In this document: piece after piece, positions 59,201 to 62,778 of the stretch
Position numbering within the stretch: position 1 is the stretch's first letter
How the letters are laid out: every line of letters begins with the position of its first letter
NCBI RefSeq assembly: GCF_001949145.1
Contig: NW_019091541.1
Coordinates: 1 to 62,778 of the forward strand
Length of the DNA stretch: 62,778 bases
Source: Acanthaster planci
Taxonomy: Eukaryota > Echinodermata > Asteroidea > Valvatida > Acanthasteridae
Reading direction: 5' to 3'
Position numbers and translations under genes: made by a program
The notes under the pieces: model-generated
What the model saw: the letters and a program-made list of their open reading frames with translations, nothing else
Told to the model about the DNA's origin: nothing
Database searches by the model: none

Positions 59201-62200
59201 GGCCGGGCTTCATCCAGTGCATTGCGTAGGGCCACGAGATCAAGCACTGCATGTTGAGGCACTCTGTTGCATTCTGCAGGGTCTTCAATAAGCCATTTGC
59301 GAGTTAAATTTGAATAATATCTGGTACACTGAGTTGCCGATATCTGATTGCACATAAACATAACAGTTTGAATTCCCCAGACTAAAGACACTGTTGCTGT
59401 ACCTTGTGATTTGGGGCAAGCTTTTGCATAGTGACCACAATCTCTGGAATGGACTGGTTCCTTTGTGCCCTTCTTGTGCAATGAGAACAGTGTATTGTTG
59501 CAAGGCGTCTCTTATGTAACTAAGGAAAAGCCTGCCACGAGGTATAGCAACAGTGGCTGTAGTGTGGAGAATTCCAATAGTTATATTCATGTGAATTTAA
59601 AGAACTCAGTGTACCACATTTAATTCAAATTTACCCCGCAAAAGGCTTATTCAGCTGTGTTGCATTCTGTTGTATAAATTTACCGGTAGCATGGGCCTCA
59701 TCTCATCTGTGTTGCATTCTGTTGCGTTTAGTGTGGTCCTCAGCTGTGTTGCATTTGTTGCATAGCAGGGTGCATAGAGAGAACCTTGTGGGGCTACCGG
59801 TAGGTTTACGGTGAGTTTCTAAGCATAATAGATACTTTCAAATCTTTTCAGCAGGCATTGTTCCTCTCTTATAGGGTGCTGTGACCTACACACCCAGACT
59901 TGTGACCCTTGACCTGAAAGGTAGTCTGAACACGCTCAAAGCAGAGGGGGTGCTGTATGACTATCACACCAAAGAAGACATCAAGTGGTGAGTTTTTTCA
60001 TCCCAGTGCTTAAGTTGTTGTTTCACCCTGTCAGTATTAAACTCTTTTATTACTCTTCTTTCCAGAAAAGCATTTTGGCTTGGGATCTGGTTCCTGTTTT
60101 GTTTTTACTTCTCAGGCTCAAGAATAACTAGTGCACATATTTTGCATGGATATGCATGCCTTTAACTTTCTTGCAACCAATGGGATGTATACTTTGAAAT
60201 TAATTGTGTGGATCATCCCGAGTCCACACAACTTTTTACATTTCCTACCAGTTGCAAATGTCTCCATAATACCGTCAGTATTCACAAAGGCCCGCTTATA
60301 CTGAAGGTTCCAGGTCTTAAATAACTGAATGATTTCAGCTTCAGAAAGTGTACATCCAACTCGGGGACAGTTTCAGGCTTTTTCAACTCTGCCTTTCAAC
60401 AAGTTTCCACAACCCAGGGCAAGTTTACTGTCCATATTGTTGGAGTATTTCACAAGTTTAGCTTTCAAGATGCAAGTGAGCATGTTTTAGTTTGTGCGTA
60501 GCTGAGATTTAAGTATAAAATACACTCAAATAAATATGACTCCAAGTGAGCTTTGGAACCATCCGTGTACATGTACATCTATGCCAGAAGATGACATTAT
60601 CAATGAAGTAGAGGTAATTCAGTTTTTGATCACTGTTTCAGGGAAGGCGATGTCACCCTTCATGAAGAGAAACCTCCATCGAAGAATGAATTCCTCTCTG
60701 ATCTTGATGCGCAGGATGTAAGTTTATAGCTCACTGAGCTTTATAAACTAGTTCAGAAATGAATGAAAATGCCGTATTCCATCAAAGAATGAATGTACAT
60801 GTAACATAGTAGGTTGACTTGACCTTAGACAGATTCTCCGTTTGGTTTCTCGATGTTCACTAGATGTTGTGTGATGACACTCTGCAAGGTACTCACAAAA
60901 AGGATGACCAGTCTACCCCTGACACCGACACCATGGAGGTGGAGGGTCAGTCTCTGGAGGGTGAAAGCCTACCAGGTCAGCCGGCAGCCCAACCAACCAA
61001 GGTGTACCACCTGGACGAGAGCATTGATGTGTGGTCAGACTTCCTGCATGGGCATCTGCACCCGAAGACTGTCATGGTGATCAAGCAGCATGCCCATGGG
61101 AGGTAAGTTCAGGGCCAACCCCTTTACCCTCACCCCAACTCCTTTCTTATCACACCCCCTTCTCTCACTCCCATCTCCGTCTCACACCCCCACCCCCTTT
61201 CACTCACCCAGCCCGCCTTCTCTGACCCACCCCCCTTTTCACACCTTTCTCTTCCCACCCCTTTCTCACACCCCCTCCACTCACCCCCCCTTCCTCTCGA
61301 CCCACCTCCTCACTCAACCCCTTCCATCACCTCTCGTTGTACCCCTTCCACTTTCAAACTGCCATCTCACTTTCATACTGCCATCTCGTTTTCTCATAAA
61401 CCTCTACACTGAGTGGTACTGCTGTTATTGTCATACAATAGAAACGCATGACTGGCAACAGCCCTTTCAGTGCAGTCTTCAGTAATAGATTGTATGCATA
61501 AGCTCTAGTAAGATTAGCCGTTAAGGTACGGTAAACATTCTGTGCATTTTCACAAATGCCACTTCTACACCTGTGTTGCCAAACATGACTTATTAGGGAC
61601 AACAGAAACATCATTAATATCCTAAAATAAGAATTGAAGTAAGAGTCTCAAGTCTGTTCACAACCTTGAACACACAAATACCGAGAGGATTAACTCACCC
61701 ACTGCCTGGCCCTCATAAGGGATACTTGGATTTTGCTTTGTAAAATTCCCCATTTAATGTACCTGTATCTGTTAAATTCAAGATTTTCAATTCATGCCCA
61801 AAGATGGAACCATTATTTTTACATGTGTTTTCATGAAACTTTTCTTTAGCAACACCACTTTGAGTTTGTGGTTGCCCGATGGCAGCCAGCTGGTTCTCCT
61901 ATGTATCCATAGTACCTTGCATTCCTTAATTATGTGAAACACAGTGCACATTACATTTTCCCATCTATACATAAGGTCATGACATCAGATTTTTCCAGCA
62001 GTCCAAAATCAGTATCACTTAGACCCCCTCTCATATGTATCTATAAATTTCTTGGTGGAGAGAGACAATTGCAGTAAAGTGTCTTGTCCAAGAACACAAA
62101 CCATCACAGTCCCCACTTGGGTTTGAACCCATATTATGAACCACAACCCTACACAGTAGTCAGGTAGCATAATCATCTGACCATAGCACTGTACATGTAC

Positions 62201-62446
62201 TTTTTGATGCGTGCCTTTTATATTGTATTTTAAGAGGCATACATGTACAAATTAAATTAAATTCTTAATAAAATTGATACACTTTTGTACTACCGGTACT
62301 TTATTGTCGTCTTTGCTGGCTGTTTCAGTGAAGTGGACCCCTTTGGGCTCTTTACCAAAGGCCGTAGTCTCCTGAACAAGAAGGACATAGCAGAAGACAT
62401 CGAGAACAGACTGCATTTCTTTGTTGAAGAATGTGACCAACTTCAG
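56277..62446 (+). CDS. MSTO1: Misato/MSTO1 orthologue, first six exons (partial)
   Basis: Exons: 56277-56360, 57582-57674, 59875-59987, 60642-60717, 60864-61102, 62329-62446, all GT-AG with consistent phases, 241 codons in total. The gene continues past the window. The start MAGWGREIVTLQCGHYSNFVG and VWNIQ is the N-terminal tubulin-like segment of Misato. DVLYREGRT, TYTPRLVTLDLKGSLNTLK, VWSDFLHGHLHPKTV and ENRLHFFVEECDQLQ are blocks that match the family in order. Exon 5 adds an acidic low-complexity insert before VWSDFL, where family members vary. Misato is a tubulin/FtsZ-related protein of the cytosol and outer mitochondrial membrane needed for mitochondrial distribution, fusion and spindle assembly (family knowledge). 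The start is supported by the conserved MAG..RE context. Confidence 0.93.
56581..57135. mobile_element. 555-bp TIR element with perfect 8-bp TSD, superfamily unknown
   Basis: TTCCTATA stands directly on both sides (56573-56580 and 57136-57143). Termini are GGGTCGTACCAATCAG on the left and, as complement on the right, CGGACGTACTAATTAA; 17 of the first 22 positions agree. Inside these, long arms continue with many GTCAACAC words and share CATGATAGTAACGTCAACAC-like sequence (56596-56647 against 57057-57120). No protein is encoded. An 8-bp duplication is found in hAT, P and Merlin-type elements; the termini do not settle which. It lies in intron 1 of misato. Confidence 0.88.
59650..59770 (+). repeat. 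Three copies of a CTGTGTTGCATTCTGTTG word
   Basis: Imperfect direct repeats at about 59652, 59705 and 59739 in intron 2 of misato. Confidence 0.7.
61110..61385 (+). repeat. Pyrimidine-rich tract
   Basis: About 275 bp of C/T-rich imperfect repeats of CACCCCCTTTCTCAC type, directly after the exon 5 donor of misato. Open frames across it are compositional artefacts. Confidence 0.85.
62000..62195 (-). mobile_element. tRNA-derived SINE, second family
   Basis: On the minus strand a B-box word GGGTTCAAACCCA follows a decayed tRNA-like head. Then comes CTTGGACAAGACACTTTACTGCAATTGTCTCTC, a SINE body word that I recall from several marine invertebrate genomes. It differs from the SINE family at 2695-2980. 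Confidence 0.65.
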
Positions 62447-62559
62447 GTATGTGTGACACATACTTGCTTCAATCATCCGAAACATCAGCCAGCCTCCCAT
62501 ACAAAAAAGTCTGAATCCCCTCCCTCAAAGAAACATTCATTTTTCAGTATATCCAAACA

Positions 62560-62690
62560 TTAACCCCTTCACACCAAGGGGTTAATGAGTGAGGTTACTG
62601 AGTGCATACCACACATTCACCATGCAGCTGCTGTTTCAATGGGGCCTGCTGCTGGACAGAGCTTTGCATACTGGGTATTCTGGTTAAACA
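62560..62690. mobile_element. MITE copy B, related to 16517-16706
   Basis: TTAACCCCTTC followed at once by AAGGGGTTAA forms a tight palindrome. Then come the same interior words as copy A (GCATACCACACA, CACCATGCAGCTGCTG, CAATGGGGCCTGCTGCTGGACA). The right end is not clear, so this may be a rearranged or nested copy. Confidence 0.6.
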
Positions 62691-62778
62691 TCTACAAAGT
62701 CAATTATATATAACAGTTTTGCCCTTACCCAACTGTATGCTCAGTGCTTGTCCGAGAGCTTGCGAAAAAACCTCGGAC

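Noticed and set aside
61090-61485. 131-codon Pro/Leu/Ser-rich frame
   Set aside because: It is the pyrimidine-rich tract read as protein, directly after a good splice donor.
1-62778. CRISPR arrays, operons, bacterial terminators or integrons
   Set aside because: The window is intron-bearing animal DNA; none of the repeats has the regular spacer arrangement required.

Overview
The window is animal nuclear DNA: long introns with GT-AG boundaries, AT-rich intergenic DNA, and many old SINEs, LINEs and MITEs. The protein-coding content (a ciliary WD-repeat protein, a Misato/MSTO1 orthologue, a galanin/allatostatin-type GPCR, a discoidin-domain secreted protein, an intronless Ig receptor and a decayed SLC18-like transporter) suits a marine invertebrate deuterostome. 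The self-complementary words TACATGTA and TAGGCCTA recur throughout, as I remember from echinoderm, especially sea-star, genomes. That placement is inference and is not proved by any single gene here.

Layout. 1-8.5 kb: intergenic, with tRNA-derived SINEs and a three-copy tandem repeat, one copy of which is split by a SINE. 8.5-26.3 kb (+): a complete 14-exon gene for a WDR93-like protein. Its exon phases are mutually consistent and add up to 721 codons. Its introns carry two hAT-like MITEs, a TTAA-bounded MITE and a decayed LINE. 26.3-33.2 kb: gene-poor, with two degenerate non-LTR retrotransposons on the minus strand (RTE-like and CR1/jockey-like). 33.2-34.6 kb (+): a stop- and frameshift-bearing remnant of an SLC18-type (vesicular amine/acetylcholine) transporter. 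38.2-40.2 kb (-): an intact intronless gene for a three-Ig type I membrane receptor with ITIM-like tyrosine motifs. 44.4-48.5 kb (+): a four-exon secreted protein ending in an F5/8 type C domain. Its third exon carries an exact 37-bp tandem duplication that breaks the frame. 50.5-54.3 kb (-): a complete three-exon class A peptide GPCR of 367 aa. 56.3-62.4 kb (+): the first six exons (241 codons) of a Misato/MSTO1 orthologue, which runs off the window. Its first intron holds a 555-bp element with long terminal inverted repeats and a perfect 8-bp target duplication.

The genes do not form one pathway. The GPCR and misato genes are divergently arranged about 2 kb apart. The receptor, the discoidin protein and the GPCR all act at the cell surface or outside the cell, but nothing in the sequence links them functionally. 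All assignments come from reading translations, splice sites and repeats by eye. No database search was possible.
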